5,495 nt of DNA from Candidatus Heimdallarchaeota archaeon (GCA_023128635.1 JAGMDP010000228.1:1-5495); one strand, 5' to 3'. Counted from the stretch's first letter, positions 1-5,495 are shown. Translations and numbers: made by a program. Notes: generated from the sequence alone by a model not told the origin.

Positions 1-45
1 TTAGCTACTGCTCATGCAGTTATCAACAACGGACCAAGAAAATAA
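1..45 (+). CDS. possible C-terminal tail of a plus-strand gene (partial)
   Basis: Frame 1 is open from the window edge for 14 codons (LATAHAVINNGPRK) and ends in TAA at 43-45. It is followed within about 10 bases by a hairpin and then a T8 run, as expected after a real gene end. The tail is too short to identify a family. The other two plus frames either stop at once or run through the hairpin into the T-rich tract, which makes frame 1 the best choice. It would be convergent with the HEAT-repeat gene. The call rests on position and the terminator, not on recognised sequence. Confidence 0.4.
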   Translation, partial: LATAHAVINNGPRK

Positions 46-55
46 AAATAGAATC

Positions 56-96
56 ACTTTCTTCCTTTAGGAGGAAAGTTATCCTCTCTTTTTTTT
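56..96. terminator. hairpin with flanking T tracts, probably bidirectional
   Basis: Bases 56-66 (ACTTTCTTCCT) pair with 69-79 (AGGAGGAAAGT) with one G-T wobble, giving a stem of about 10 bp and a tight four-base loop. On the plus strand T8 follows at 89-96. On the minus strand the stem is followed by a T-rich stretch (TATTTTTATTTT, around 39-50). It sits between two convergent gene ends, so it can serve both. Archaeal termination depends mainly on the U tract; the hairpin may add RNA 3'-end protection. Confidence 0.6.
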
Positions 97-105
97 ATGT
101 TTGTT

Positions 106-813
106 TTATTTATACAGTTTTAGTGTTACAAAATCCTCTAGCTGCAATTCCTCGGGAGGAGATAATCTACCTTGCTCCTTCATTTTGTGGATTTCCTTTA
201 ATCCTTCACCCTCACCTTTTTCAAGATATGCAAGTGCTAAAGCTAATCTAAAACGTATTTCATCGGCTTCTGTCATGAGCATAGTTTCAGTAAGTGGTTC
301 TATGGCTACATCAGCACTTAGTTCAACTAAAGCCCAAGCCGCAATAGAGTGTAATAATCCTTCATCAGGCATTTGGAGTATTTCTATGATTTCTGGAATT
401 GCTTCTTTGGCTTTTTCGCCGATTACTCCTAAACCCCAAACAACTCGTTCACGCACTAATTTATGTTCATCCTTTATCGCTTGCATTAGAAGAGAATTAA
501 TTTCATTTGGTCTAATTCGAACTAATGCTTCTACTGCTGAAGCTCGAACTTCTTCACTTTCATCCTTTAGGAGTATATGAATTAAATCTGGATTTACTTT
601 ATCATATTTTAATTTTCCAAGAGCTAAAACCGACAAAGATCTTACTGCCCAGTCTTCATCTTTTATTGCTTCTACGAGAGCAGGGATTGCCTCTCCAGCT
701 TTTTCTCCTAGATCTTGTAACTCCCAAGCAGCTTCGCGTTTTTCTTCAAGATTATCAGATTTTAATTTCATGACATAATCTGCTATTCGCTTTTTTATCG
801 CTTCTATACTCAT
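106..813 (-). CDS. HEAT-repeat (PBS-lyase-type) scaffold protein
   Basis: This 235-residue soluble protein is made almost wholly of about 30-residue helical repeats. Repeat units are visible at about residues 21-50, 51-82, 83-113, 114-146, 147-177 and 178-212. Each has the pattern D/E-x-x-VR-x-x-A-x-x-AL-x-x-L...A-I-P-x-L-x-x-x-I, for example EEVRASAVEALVRI at 88-101 and EAIPALVEAI at 41-50. The pattern matches HEAT/EZ-HEAT repeats, which form curved protein-binding solenoids. No catalytic motif, signal peptide or membrane segment is seen, so a scaffold or adaptor role is inferred and the partner is unknown. The ATG at 813 has a weak upstream AAGGA, and a BRE/TATA lies about 45 bases upstream. 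The gene is alone on its transcript: divergent from the DinB-like gene and ending at the bidirectional terminator. Confidence 0.85.
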   Translation of the reverse strand: MSIEAIKKRIADYVMKLKSDNLEEKREAAWELQDLGEKAGEAIPALVEAIKDEDWAVRSLSVLALGKLKYDKVNPDLIHILLKDESEEVRASAVEALVRIRPNEINSLLMQAIKDEHKLVRERVVWGLGVIGEKAKEAIPEIIEILQMPDEGLLHSIAAWALVELSADVAIEPLTETMLMTEADEIRFRLALALAYLEKGEGEGLKEIHKMKEQGRLSPPEELQLEDFVTLKLYK

Positions 814-856
814 AGAAATCAGTTCCTTTTCTTACCGTTGGAGTATGTTGTCTTTC

Positions 857-872
857 TAAATAAAAATTCTTA
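857..872 (-). promoter_or_regulatory. candidate BRE/TATA for the HEAT-repeat gene
   Basis: Read on the minus strand, purine-rich AATAAGAA runs into TTTTTATTTA, which matches archaeal BRE plus TATA. The predicted start is near 837, leaving an untranslated leader of about 24 bases that contains AAGGA. This is pattern matching only. Confidence 0.35.
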
Positions 873-925
873 TTGATGAATACCTTCATTTGATAATGAT
901 ATGTAATAATTAGTTGTGATATAAT

Positions 926-1384
926 ATGACTGAAAAGATTTCTTTAGAAAAGAAAATTGAAAACATGAAGAAAACCACAGAATTCATTTTAGCTTTAGAT
1001 GAATCTTTCACTATACCAAACGGGTGGAAAACAAAAGAGTTACTCCTTCATCTTTGGTCATGGGATGACGAGTTTGTAAAAATATGTCAATTCAAAATGA
1101 AAGATTCACTAGATCAATGTAAATTTGAATTTCAAAGTATGGAAATGGAATATTCAGAGTGGAATGATTATGTACTTGATAAGATGAAAGATGTTTCATT
1201 CAAAGAAGCTAAAGAGAAATTCAAAGAAACAAGATATAAAGTACTAAGCATATTTGAGGAATTGATTAAACTCCCAGAGACTGTAGAAGACGAAAAATCA
1301 TTCTTACGAACTGATCGAATTCTCGATTTATGGCAGCACGATAAACAACACTTAGAAGCAGGCGGAGCTAAAATAGAGTTCTAA
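926..1384 (+). CDS. DinB/ClbS-like four-helix-bundle protein
   Basis: This 152-residue soluble protein resembles the DinB-like superfamily, most closely the ClbS/DfsB (DUF1706) type. The recognisable parts are GWKTKELLLHLWSWDDEF at residues 33-50, matching the helix-2 'kdllaHLadWe' motif, and LWQHDKQHLEAG at 135-146, matching the conserved C-terminal helix. His42, His138 and His142 fall where DinB proteins carry a metal-binding His triad (H...HxxxH). Metal binding is therefore plausible but inferred. Members of the superfamily include thiol-dependent transferases and self-resistance proteins such as ClbS; the exact reaction here cannot be told. No Shine-Dalgarno is seen before the ATG at 926, so the message may be leaderless. 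The next in-frame ATG (965) also lacks one. The TrmO gene follows after 35 bp. Confidence 0.65.
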   Translation: MTEKISLEKKIENMKKTTEFILALDESFTIPNGWKTKELLLHLWSWDDEFVKICQFKMKDSLDQCKFEFQSMEMEYSEWNDYVLDKMKDVSFKEAKEKFKETRYKVLSIFEELIKLPETVEDEKSFLRTDRILDLWQHDKQHLEAGGAKIEF

Positions 1385-1419
1385 AATAGTCTCGTTATGT
1401 TTTTTTTGGAAGTGTTTTT

Positions 1420-1869
1420 ATGAAAATTGAACCAATTGGTTTTGTAAGAAATGAAGTTCTTCATCCACATAATAGTGAGTGGGGTGAAGAAATTTCGGAA
1501 ATAATCACCAAGGATGAATTTACAAAAGGACTTATTGGACTTGAAGAATTTACTCATGCTATTATAGTCTTCTATATGCATCAAGCATCTTATAATGAAG
1601 AAAGGCATCTCGTACGTCATCCTCAAAATCGAGAAGAATTACCTAAGATTGGAATTTTCGCTCAAAGAGCACGACACCGTCCAAATCCAATTGGCATAAC
1701 TTCTGTCCAAATAATTGGAGTAGAGGAGAATATTCTAACAGTAAAAGGTCTAGATGCAATAAATGAAACCCCTATATTAGATATCAAACCATACTTTCCA
1801 GATTTTGATATGAGAAAGGATGCTGAAACCCCAGAGTGGGTACAAGAAGTAATGAAATATTATTTTTGA
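1420..1869 (+). CDS. trmO: TrmO-type tRNA m6t6A37 methyltransferase (UPF0066/TsaA-like)
   Basis: In the studied bacterial enzyme, TrmO uses S-adenosylmethionine to N6-methylate t6A at position 37 of threonine tRNA, helping decoding of ACY codons. The 149 residues start with the family's IxPIGFVRNE (about 3-12). They continue with GLIGLEEFTHAIIVFYMH (37-54), FAQRARHRPNPIGIT (80-94), which is the hallmark of the family, and LDAINETPILDIKPY (111-125), the conserved end of the beta-barrel fold. The length fits the short archaeal form, which lacks the C-terminal extension of the E. coli protein, so the exact tRNA target in this organism is less certain than the family call. GGAAGTG at 1408-1414 sits 5-9 bases before the ATG. 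The gene may be co-transcribed with the DinB-like gene upstream, although a T8 run (1400-1407) lies between them. Confidence 0.9.
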   Translation: MKIEPIGFVRNEVLHPHNSEWGEEISEIITKDEFTKGLIGLEEFTHAIIVFYMHQASYNEERHLVRHPQNREELPKIGIFAQRARHRPNPIGITSVQIIGVEENILTVKGLDAINETPILDIKPYFPDFDMRKDAETPEWVQEVMKYYF

Positions 1870-1883
1870 TTTAGATTTCTTCA

Positions 1884-1898
1884 TTTTTTATATTTTTT
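1884..1898 (+). terminator. T-rich terminator after trmO
   Basis: Two T6 runs (1884-1889 and 1893-1898) lie just after the trmO stop in the 38-bp convergent gap. This is the usual form of an intrinsic archaeal terminator. No strong hairpin precedes them. Confidence 0.5.
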
Positions 1899-1907
1899 CT
1901 AAAACGA

Positions 1908-2615
1908 TTAACTAATAACTACTATAACAATTATTCCTACAACAATAAATATTGAAGCACATAACAATATTTGAAGAATTTCTTTACGCATTCGTTTTTT
2001 AGTCGTTGGTAGTATAACATCCCTTTCGACACCATTTTGATCATAAACTACAACAGTTTTTGTTCTTTCTTCTTTGTAATCTGGTACTGGTACAAAAGGT
2101 TGAGATATTTTCCTAACTCTTGCCTCTCTTAATTTGATTATTTCTTCTGTAATAGCATATTTAACATCTTTTTCACTAATTATTACTCCTGCTTCAGGTT
2201 GAATTCTTTTTATGAGTTTTTCTTGACAAAGTTTTTCTAAAGATTCAATTATATAATGCAAAGAAATTTTCTGGAATCTTCCTTCTTTGGATAATTCTCC
2301 AACAGTATATTCATCCAAAAGACCATTTACTATGGAGGTAAGAACCATATCTTTGAATTCTGATAGCATCTTTGATATTCCGAATGATGTAATTTTGTAT
2401 CCTTTATCAAATACTTGACCATCAACAGAAGTACTTGGAGTTATCTCTTGAAGGCTTTTTACTCTCACCATTTCTCTCAAAGCAGCTTCAATATAATAAG
2501 CCTCTTTCACATTAGATTTAAGCTCACTAAAAGTGTAAGTCTTTTCAGGTGAATTCATTATATAGATGAGAATTCTTCTGGTAGTCAATCTAACAATGCT
2601 TTTTTTACTTGACAT
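1908..2615 (-). CDS. tandem winged-helix protein with C-terminal membrane anchor
   Basis: The product has 235 residues in three parts. Residues about 10-88 read as a winged helix: TTRRILIYIMNSPEKTYTFSELK is followed by a recognition-helix-like YYIEAALREMVRVKSL and a wing ending in GYKITSFGISKML. Residues about 89-162 look like a second one (VLTSIVNGLLDEYTVGELSK, then HYIIESLEKLCQEKLIKRI, then VKYAITEEI). A polar linker follows. Residues about 213-234 (ILQILLCASIFIVVGIIVIVVI) form one strongly hydrophobic helix just after the basic KKRMRK, ending one residue before the stop. That is a tail anchor with the N-terminal part predicted in the cytoplasm. The DNA-binding role is inferred from fold-like patterns. 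The ATG at 2615 has no clear Shine-Dalgarno. It lies 51 bp after the DUF2804 gene on the same strand and may share its transcript. No named family is recognised. Confidence 0.7.
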   Translation of the reverse strand: MSSKKSIVRLTTRRILIYIMNSPEKTYTFSELKSNVKEAYYIEAALREMVRVKSLQEITPSTSVDGQVFDKGYKITSFGISKMLSEFKDMVLTSIVNGLLDEYTVGELSKEGRFQKISLHYIIESLEKLCQEKLIKRIQPEAGVIISEKDVKYAITEEIIKLREARVRKISQPFVPVPDYKEERTKTVVVYDQNGVERDVILPTTKKRMRKEILQILLCASIFIVVGIIVIVVIS

Positions 2616-2666
2616 AACAAAATTCTATCGTTTTGCAATTGTTAAATTTTTCCCAGAAGAATAAAG

Positions 2667-3710
2667 TCACCATCGATTATAAAAGTCCTCAACAATTCCT
2701 AAGAAATCCTTTACTTTGAGCTTCTTTCCATTATCTAAAATAACATGTCCTGTAAAATACCCAAAGACTCGATGTTGAACGGATTTAATCAATAGGAAAT
2801 TAACCTTGCTTTTTCTATCTACCAATGGTTGAAAGGCCATTTCAAATCGACCATCATTACTTGTAATTTCCCAAGGCTTCAAGTAATCTTTTGGATCAAG
2901 TTGAAATGTTACTTCATCTAATTTATGGGCTTTATTTTCGTAAAATAACATATTCTCTGTTATCGGAGAATTTTCAGTGATACCAGACCCAACATTCCAT
3001 CCAATAGATTTGCCATCTAGATATCCAGATGCAGTTCCCCAGTACCATCTGTTTTTGTAGGTCCAATTTCCTCTACCCCAGTCATATCCACCCATTGCAC
3101 TCTCAGGTGAAAACTCAAAATGTTTACTACCTAATCTAACTGATCCCTTTGCTGGCATACAATTGATTTTTTGATTATAATAAAATGCCTTTCGATTTTT
3201 CTCCCAGGAAGTAGCTCTTACCATACTTTCCAAATCCGGGTCTTGATAGAGTGAAATATCAGCTGCTAAACCCCAATCATCTTCCTCCCATCTAAAATCA
3301 GGAGCTTCAATGGTAATATATCGTTTAGGCAAAGAGCAATTGTATTTCATCAGAATTTTACTATTCTCAAAAAAGAATCTCCCATTACCAGTATGTGGTA
3401 ATAAACCAGTTTTTCCTGCAGGTAGAATAGGCATTGTTTCAAAATGAACGAATTTTTTCTCTTTAAAGTCTAACCAACATACTGCCATTAAACCAAGATA
3501 CCCAAGATCAGCGATCGTACAAGTTAAGCCATGTTTTCTTTTATGATCGATAATATAATAAAAATCCCATTCTTTCACACGAAGCCAACTTGCTTTTATT
3601 TTGTATTTATCGTATTCCAAAAGTAGATCTGTAGCCCATCCTTCTTCTGTTAGTGTACCATCTTCTTTCAAAAGTGGTTTGCGTTCAGTAATTCTATGCT
3701 GTTCCCTCAA
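2667..3710 (-). CDS. DUF2804 family protein (TTG start)
   Basis: The 347 residues match DUF2804 along their whole length. The N-terminus has PLLKEDGTLTEEGWATDLLLEYD (12-34) and VKEWDFYYII (45-54). The centre has MGGYDWGRGNWTY (206-218), RWYWGTASG (221-229) and TENMLFYENKAHKLDEVTF (251-269). The end has KPW...DGRFEM (278-291), QHRVFGYFTG (312-321) and a terminal NRW. The family has no established biochemical function; the beta-rich, tryptophan-rich pattern suggests a barrel-like fold, which is inference. No signal peptide or membrane segment is seen. The start is TTG at 3710. GAGGG at 3717-3721 is six bases upstream, an in-frame stop (3720-3722) blocks any longer frame, and the family N-terminus begins within a few residues. 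The gene lies 79 bp after the threonine-synthase-like gene, and a candidate TATA of its own is in that gap. Confidence 0.88.
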   Translation of the reverse strand: MREQHRITERKPLLKEDGTLTEEGWATDLLLEYDKYKIKASWLRVKEWDFYYIIDHKRKHGLTCTIADLGYLGLMAVCWLDFKEKKFVHFETMPILPAGKTGLLPHTGNGRFFFENSKILMKYNCSLPKRYITIEAPDFRWEEDDWGLAADISLYQDPDLESMVRATSWEKNRKAFYYNQKINCMPAKGSVRLGSKHFEFSPESAMGGYDWGRGNWTYKNRWYWGTASGYLDGKSIGWNVGSGITENSPITENMLFYENKAHKLDEVTFQLDPKDYLKPWEITSNDGRFEMAFQPLVDRKSKVNFLLIKSVQHRVFGYFTGHVILDNGKKLKVKDFLGIVEDFYNRW

Positions 3711-3716
3711 GTGTTT

Positions 3717-3721
3717 CCCTC
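3717..3721 (-). promoter_or_regulatory. ribosome binding site supporting the TTG start of DUF2804
   Basis: GAGGG on the minus strand lies six bases before the TTG at 3710. An ATG at 3721-3723 overlaps it but is out of frame with the DUF2804 protein, so it is not the start. Confidence 0.55.
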
Positions 3722-3740
3722 ATGATAACAATTCCAACTA

Positions 3741-3758
3741 GAAAATTTAAAGCTTTGT
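3741..3758 (-). promoter_or_regulatory. candidate BRE/TATA for the DUF2804 gene
   Basis: On the minus strand AACAAAG leads into CTTTAAATTTTC, a plausible BRE/TATA. It would place the start near 3722, immediately before the GAGGG ribosome site. If real, DUF2804 can be transcribed separately from the upstream regulator-like gene. Confidence 0.3.
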
Positions 3759-3789
3759 TGGTAGATATATCACAAAACAGAATATTTTC

Positions 3790-5235
3790 TTATGAAAGTA
3801 ATTCTTCTAATTCGTTCATTTTCTTAATTAATTGCTTACCTTTCGTTGAAACAGAATATCTTTTCTGGCGATCTTTTGAGTCAAATTCAGAAATCATCTC
3901 TCTACTTTGTAATTCTTTAAGATGCTGATATACTGCTTGAAGAGAAATAGTTTGTCCTAAAGATTTCCATATTCCATAACCAAAATTACTATCTGTTGTA
4001 TTAATTATTTTTAAGATTTCTATTTTTGTTCCCATACTTCTGAAGGTTTCTATTTTTTTGTCTTGTGTTGTACTTTTCTGAAATGCTCGCGATGTTTTCA
4101 TCCCACTAGCAGTTATGATAGCTAAAACTGATGAGTTTTGCGGAAGGATTTTCTCTTTCAACAGGTTGTCTACTGCAGCTATTACTGTTGCACTACTTAA
4201 TTCCGCAAAAATACCTTCCTTCTTTCCTAAGAGTTTACTGGCTGCAACAATCTCCTTCTCAGATACAGAGATAGCTAGTCCATTACTTTCTTTGATACTT
4301 TGTACTGCTTTTTCACCAAAAATCGGATCTCTAACCATAATAGCATCTGCAACTTTATTCTTGCTGATATTTTTCGTTGTTATTTTTTGAATAGAGTTTC
4401 CAGCATCAAAAGATTTAGTTATGGAATCAAACCCTTCAACTTGTACGCCAATTATTTTAGGTAGTTTTACATCCGATGGTATAAGTTTGAATTCTTTTGC
4501 TTGTTTTAATCCCTTCCAGATAGAATATAATAATCCACCACTACCCATAGGAATTATAATATACTCAAGATCTTGTATCGAGCCAAATGTGTTTTGCTGT
4601 TCGATAATTTCTAAAGAGACAGTTTTTGCTCCTTCAATTATAAGGATGTTAAATTCAGGTGTTGCTTGGTAACGACCCTTTTCAATCATTTTAACTGCTA
4701 AATCAAGACTGTCATCAATAGTTTCCCCGAAATCAATAACTTCTGCTCCATATGCTAGCATTTGTGTACGTTTCTCCGGTGAAACACTTTTGGGTACAAC
4801 ACAGAAACATTTGATTTGAGCTGCCGCACAATAGGCGCTTAATGAAGCGCCAAGATTTCCATCTGAAGCACAAACCAAGGACTGGATATTTCTATTCATG
4901 GCATCAGATACCATCAAAGGGGAAACTCGATCTAAATATGAACCTGTAGGATTTGATCCTTCGATTTTTAGAAATAAATTAACTTTGTCCTGAAATATGT
5001 GTAAAGCTTTACGCAGAGGTGTTTGTCCCTCTCCAAGAGTAATTGTTTTTTCGAACTGAGGTAAAAAAGAACGATAACGCCAGATACCCTTTTCGCTTGT
5101 TTTGATGCTTAAATCAGTTTTTGATAAATCATATTCATACTCAACTAAAGCAGCACTGCATTGTGGACATGTATGAGAACGTTGTAGTGGATTTAATTCT
5201 GCTTGACAGTTTTTACAAACAATCTTTTCCGTCAC
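3790..5235 (-). CDS. threonine-synthase-like protein lacking the PLP lysine, fused to a winged helix
   Basis: This 481-residue protein has three parts. Residues 7-26 are a zinc ribbon (CKNC...CPQC; Cys7, 10, 23, 26), as in many archaeal threonine synthases. Residues about 50-385 are a fold-type-II PLP enzyme domain: LGEGQTPL (67-74), KIEGSNPTGSYLDR (90-103), ASDGNLGASLSAY (123-135), phosphate-loop-like GSGGLLYSIWKG (231-242) and ITASGMK (374-380). The family's active-site SFKDRG reads SYLDRV here: residue 101, the Schiff-base lysine position, is Leu (TTA at 4933-4935). Normal beta-replacement or elimination chemistry should therefore be lost, though PLP or a PLP-amino-acid adduct might still bind. 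Residues about 402-475 are a PadR/ArsR-like winged helix (KIEILKIINTTDSNFGYGIWK, AVYQHLKELQSREMI, RYSVSTKGKQLI). A ligand-sensing transcription regulator is inferred. The GTG start has GAGGGG ten bases upstream (5246-5251), and an upstream ATG is closed at once by TAA. The remaining uncertainty is function, not the family. Confidence 0.85.
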   Translation of the reverse strand: MTEKIVCKNCQAELNPLQRSHTCPQCSAALVEYEYDLSKTDLSIKTSEKGIWRYRSFLPQFEKTITLGEGQTPLRKALHIFQDKVNLFLKIEGSNPTGSYLDRVSPLMVSDAMNRNIQSLVCASDGNLGASLSAYCAAAQIKCFCVVPKSVSPEKRTQMLAYGAEVIDFGETIDDSLDLAVKMIEKGRYQATPEFNILIIEGAKTVSLEIIEQQNTFGSIQDLEYIIIPMGSGGLLYSIWKGLKQAKEFKLIPSDVKLPKIIGVQVEGFDSITKSFDAGNSIQKITTKNISKNKVADAIMVRDPIFGEKAVQSIKESNGLAISVSEKEIVAASKLLGKKEGIFAELSSATVIAAVDNLLKEKILPQNSSVLAIITASGMKTSRAFQKSTTQDKKIETFRSMGTKIEILKIINTTDSNFGYGIWKSLGQTISLQAVYQHLKELQSREMISEFDSKDRQKRYSVSTKGKQLIKKMNELEELLS

Positions 5236-5245
5236 TTACATTATT

Positions 5246-5251
5246 CCCCTC
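5246..5251 (-). promoter_or_regulatory. ribosome binding site for the GTG start
   Basis: GAGGGG on the minus strand lies ten bases before the GTG at 5235 and four bases before an ATG (5239-5241) that is immediately followed by TAA in the same frame. Only the GTG opens the long frame. Confidence 0.5.
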
Positions 5252-5292
5252 TGCAGTTTTAATCGTTATATTACTAATATTCAATATTTCGA

Positions 5293-5307
5293 AGAAAGTT
5301 TATAAAG
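5293..5307 (+). promoter_or_regulatory. BRE/TATA promoter of the divergent gene
   Basis: Purine-rich GAAAG runs into TTTATAAAG, close to the archaeal BRE/TATA consensus. Counting about 25 bases downstream puts transcription start near 5328-5330, some 40 bases before the ATG at 5369. This is the strongest promoter-like sequence in the window. Confidence 0.6.
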
Positions 5308-5325
5308 TTAATGTTTCAACTTTAA

Positions 5326-5347
5326 TATACAAGTTATAACTTGTATA
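5326..5347. promoter_or_regulatory. perfect 22-bp palindrome, probable operator
   Basis: The half-site TATACAAGTTA is followed directly by its exact reverse complement TAACTTGTATA, centred between 5336 and 5337, with 11 of 11 positions matching. It covers the predicted transcription start of the gene at 5369, so a dimeric protein bound here would block polymerase. The nearest DNA-binding protein is the winged helix of the threonine-synthase-like protein, whose GTG is about 90 bp away on the other strand. Assigning that protein to this site is inference. Confidence 0.7.
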
Positions 5348-5352
5348 GTATC

Positions 5353-5358
5353 GAGGAG
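5353..5358 (+). promoter_or_regulatory. ribosome binding site of the divergent gene
   Basis: GAGGAG lies ten bases before the ATG at 5369 and just downstream of the palindrome. It supports this ATG over the in-frame ATG at 5399, which has no such site. Confidence 0.55.
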
Positions 5359-5368
5359 ATTTTCATAA

Positions 5369-5495
5369 ATGAAGAATTTATTCTCTGAAAGATCCTACAT
5401 GAAGAAAGGCGAAAGACCTCATCGAACCGCTTATGAAGAAGATGTAGTTCGTGGCACGAATCGTGTTAAAAGAGGATTCGCTAGAATGACGAAGG
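5369..5495 (+). CDS. unrecognised gene, N-terminal 42 residues only
   Basis: The frame opens at ATG with a good ribosome site and stays open to the window edge. It begins MKNLFSERSYMKKGERPHRT and continues with an acidic patch and then a basic stretch (AYEEDVVRGTNRVKRGFARM). It is hydrophilic with no signal peptide or membrane helix. I do not recognise the family from this fragment. It is divergent from the threonine-synthase-like regulator and carries the palindrome at its own start site, so it is the likely regulated target. Because the partner domain derives from threonine synthase, an enzyme or transporter of amino-acid metabolism is a reasonable guess, but nothing in these residues shows it. 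Confidence 0.7.
   Translation, partial: MKNLFSERSYMKKGERPHRTAYEEDVVRGTNRVKRGFARMTK

Noticed and set aside
101..580. Long plus-strand open frame opposite the HEAT-repeat gene
   Set aside because: It lies entirely within the HEAT gene, is Ser-rich and low in complexity, matches no family and starts at TTG in a terminator region; it is a shadow of the opposite strand.
876..889. Short inverted repeat ATGAA-TACC-TTCAT between the divergent HEAT and DinB-like genes
   Set aside because: The arms are only 5 bp, which is common by chance in AT-rich DNA.
1381..1626. Minus-strand open frame opposite the start of trmO
   Set aside because: It overlaps a clear TrmO coding frame and has no family features.
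3721..3723. ATG as the start of the DUF2804 gene
   Set aside because: It is out of frame with the family sequence by one base; the TTG at 3710 with GAGGG upstream fits the family N-terminus.
4115..4672. Plus-strand open frames within the threonine-synthase-like gene
   Set aside because: Both are antisense shadows of a gene with recognisable family motifs throughout, and neither has a ribosome site.
5276..5288. AATATT-C-AATATT in the divergent promoter region
   Set aside because: The unit is itself a simple AT palindrome and could be just part of a TATA-like region; too weak to call an operator.
5121..5339. Plus-strand open frame crossing the divergent promoter region
   Set aside because: It overlaps the zinc-ribbon coding region and the BRE/TATA and palindrome, so it is not a credible gene.
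1..5495. tRNA, rRNA, CRISPR array, insertion sequence
   Set aside because: No cloverleaf, repeat-spacer pattern, transposase motifs or terminal inverted repeats were seen by eye.

Overview
This window looks archaeal. It is AT-rich. The best promoters have a purine-rich BRE followed by a TTTATAAA-type TATA box about 25 nt before the likely start site. Some genes have a GAGG-type ribosome binding site and others appear leaderless, and terminators are T-rich. Several gene families here (short TrmO/UPF0066, HEAT-repeat protein, tandem winged-helix protein, zinc-ribbon threonine-synthase-like protein with a winged helix) would fit an Asgard or related archaeon. That placement is inference; no ribosomal marker is present.

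Layout: (1) 1-45 may hold the last codons of a plus-strand gene. It is followed by a hairpin with T tracts on both sides, which probably ends both it and the convergent HEAT-repeat gene (106-813, minus). (2) Divergent from the HEAT gene are a DinB/ClbS-like four-helix-bundle protein (926-1384) and, 35 bp later, a TrmO-type tRNA methyltransferase (1420-1869). These end in a T-rich convergent junction. (3) Three minus-strand genes read 5235 to 1908: a threonine-synthase-like protein fused to a C-terminal winged helix (3790-5235), a DUF2804 protein with a TTG start (2667-3710), and a tandem winged-helix protein with a C-terminal membrane anchor (1908-2615). (4) A divergent plus-strand gene begins at 5369 and runs off the window.

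The most interesting system is at the right end. The threonine-synthase-like protein keeps the zinc ribbon, the LGEGxTPL motif, the NPTGS loop and the glycine-rich phosphate loop. The residue that should be the PLP-binding lysine (SFKDRG in the family) is leucine (SYLDRV), and a PadR-like winged helix is attached to the C-terminus. Between it and the divergent gene is a perfect 22-bp palindrome lying where transcription of the divergent gene should start, just downstream of a good BRE/TATA. The simplest reading is a dead fold-type-II PLP enzyme turned into a ligand-sensing repressor, comparable in logic to the MocR/GabR regulators (which use fold type I) but built independently. Its ligand and target are unknown.
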